Origin: Gammaproteobacteria bacterium
Lineage (GTDB): Bacteria > Pseudomonadota > Gammaproteobacteria > Ga0077536
NCBI GenBank assembly: GCA_016191285.1
Contig: JACPPA010000016.1
Span: 186,001 to 250,000 of the forward strand
Direction: 5' to 3'
Length of the DNA: 64,000 bases
The notes beneath the pieces are model-generated. The model was not told where the DNA came from, did not search any database, and was given only the letters and a program-made list of their open reading frames with translations. Position 1 is the stretch's first letter; each line of letters starts with the position of its first letter. This document shows positions 63,128-64,000 of this stretch, piece after piece. Both the position numbers and the translations under genes were made by a program.

Positions 63128-64000
63128 ATGCGGATTCTCAAGTACGATTTTAATTACAGTCGGCGCCATTTCATCAAACAGACCGCGCGCGGCGTGCTGG
63201 GCGCTGGGGTGTTCGGCAGCGTCTGGGACGCGGTGGCTAAGAACGGGACCTTCGAGAACGTCTATCCTGACGAATTAATGTCGATCGAGATGTACACCAA
63301 GGGCAAATTCAAGCCCGGTGACATCATCGATGTGAACAATGTTGACGACGTCAAAGATCTGCTCGACCCGATTCGCTTCATGCAGATCAAGCAAATGGGC
63401 CGTAAACTCCAATTGGTCGATTCGGTTAAGGACATGACACGCTTGAGTCCCATCGACTACATCCAAGCGACTTTGCGCAATAAAGGCCAGGCGCAGCTCG
63501 ATGCCATCGGCAATATTTATACGAAAGAGGGCAAGCCGTGGATCGGCGGCAATCCATTCCCCGAACCGACCACCGGCGCCGAATGCTTCATTCCGATTAC
63601 CCTGTCGTGGGGGCGGCACGATGTGTCGTTCTACACGATCAAGGATTACGAAATCAGCGACGAGGGCGAGCAGACCCACCATTACGAAGTGTGCTGGTGC
63701 GAATACGCTGCGGTCGGCCGCGTGACGATTGATCCCAAACCTTACTTGACCGGCGCGGAAAATAAACTCCGCTATCAATCGGTGTTCTTTACGTACCCGA
63801 ACGATGCCAAAGGCACGTCATTCTTAAATATCTGGGAGTACGACCAAACCAAATTCCCTGAGTTGATGGGCTTCCTGCCGCAGTTCAAGCGGGTGCGGCG
63901 GTTCCCGTCGAGCCAGCGCTTCGAACCTTTGATTCCTGGCACCACGCTGTACTTATCGGATGCGTGGACCGCGGGCGATCCGTACCTCACATGGAGTAAT
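63128..64000 (+). CDS. DUF1329 family protein, second copy (partial, runs off window)
   Basis: Clear paralogue of the 35906 gene. The Tat signal YSRRHFIKQTARGVLGAGV is followed by the same blocks: YTKGKFKPGD, LRYQSVFFTYPNDAKGTSFL, NIWEYDQTKFPELMGFLPQF, KRVRRFPSSQRFEP. 291 codons are visible and the 3' part is missing. A GGAG-like site precedes ATG 63128. It probably belongs functionally with the DUF1302 gene at 52326. Confidence 0.87.
   Translation, partial: MRILKYDFNYSRRHFIKQTARGVLGAGVFGSVWDAVAKNGTFENVYPDELMSIEMYTKGKFKPGDIIDVNNVDDVKDLLDPIRFMQIKQMGRKLQLVDSVKDMTRLSPIDYIQATLRNKGQAQLDAIGNIYTKEGKPWIGGNPFPEPTTGAECFIPITLSWGRHDVSFYTIKDYEISDEGEQTHHYEVCWCEYAAVGRVTIDPKPYLTGAENKLRYQSVFFTYPNDAKGTSFLNIWEYDQTKFPELMGFLPQFKRVRRFPSSQRFEPLIPGTTLYLSDAWTAGDPYLTWSN

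Noticed and set aside
1-64000. CRISPR arrays, tRNA or rRNA genes, prophage
   Set aside because: The repeats present are dispersed palindromes, not regularly spaced arrays; no tRNA cloverleaf, rRNA block or phage structural gene was recognised.

Overview
The window is GC-rich, densely coded DNA from a member of the Pseudomonadota, most likely a free-living gammaproteobacterium. This is inferred from NasS/NasT-controlled nitrate uptake, homospermidine synthase, a DUF1302/DUF1329/RND cluster, REP-type palindromes and a RAYT transposase relic. No rRNA, tRNA, CRISPR array, phage or intact insertion sequence is visible, so the species cannot be named.

Layout. 1-5512 (minus): nitrate assimilation/uptake in the order porin, nasT, nasS, leader RNA, nrtA, nrtB (cut by the window edge). 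The leader carries a hairpin with an ANTAR-type hexaloop followed by an intrinsic terminator just before nrtA. 5513-8338: a repeat-rich gap, a small nucleotidyltransferase module and a decayed RAYT transposase. 8339-22432: mixed metabolism, namely homospermidine synthase, a ThDP enzyme, a PhyH dioxygenase, M18 aminopeptidase, an orphan SoxYZ-like carrier, alpha/beta hydrolase plus cupin, a DMT exporter, a three-gene ATP-grasp/7TM-transglutaminase/aspartyl-protease set, cysK and a queE with unusual cysteine spacing. 22532-26159: two unannotated 39-residue membrane proteins, a hybrid histidine kinase and an OmpR-type regulator. 26242-35375: a HyuA/HyuB pair, a secreted metallopeptidase, a stress protein, a type II sulfide:quinone oxidoreductase and an SCPx-type thiolase.

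35906-64000 looks like one functional district. A five-gene cluster (39443-47238) reproduces the subunit pattern of acetophenone carboxylase (alpha, gamma, alpha', beta, epsilon). It is divergent from a flavin-dependent halogenase and followed by a TetR-type regulator. Then come an RND transporter, a YCF48 protein and a DUF1302 outer-membrane protein. An ExbB/TolQ-like motor follows, with two ExbD/TolR-like proteins, a membrane-anchored vWA protein and a large exported helical-repeat protein. An acyl-CoA ligase, a COG0523 metallochaperone and a second DUF1329 protein close the window. A coherent reading, which is inference, is import or export of a hydrophobic ketone-like compound, ATP-dependent carboxylation, CoA activation and thiolysis.

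The most original candidates are four. (i) The proton-motor cluster puts a vWA domain where TonB/TolA would carry its C-terminal domain, and its second ExbD has Asn where the proton-carrying Asp should be. (ii) The twin 39-residue membrane proteins. (iii) A four-copy, TA-flanked, roughly 158-bp multi-hairpin element, one copy lying inside the carboxylase operon. (iv) REP palindromes at nearly every junction of the motor cluster, two of them directly abutting start codons.
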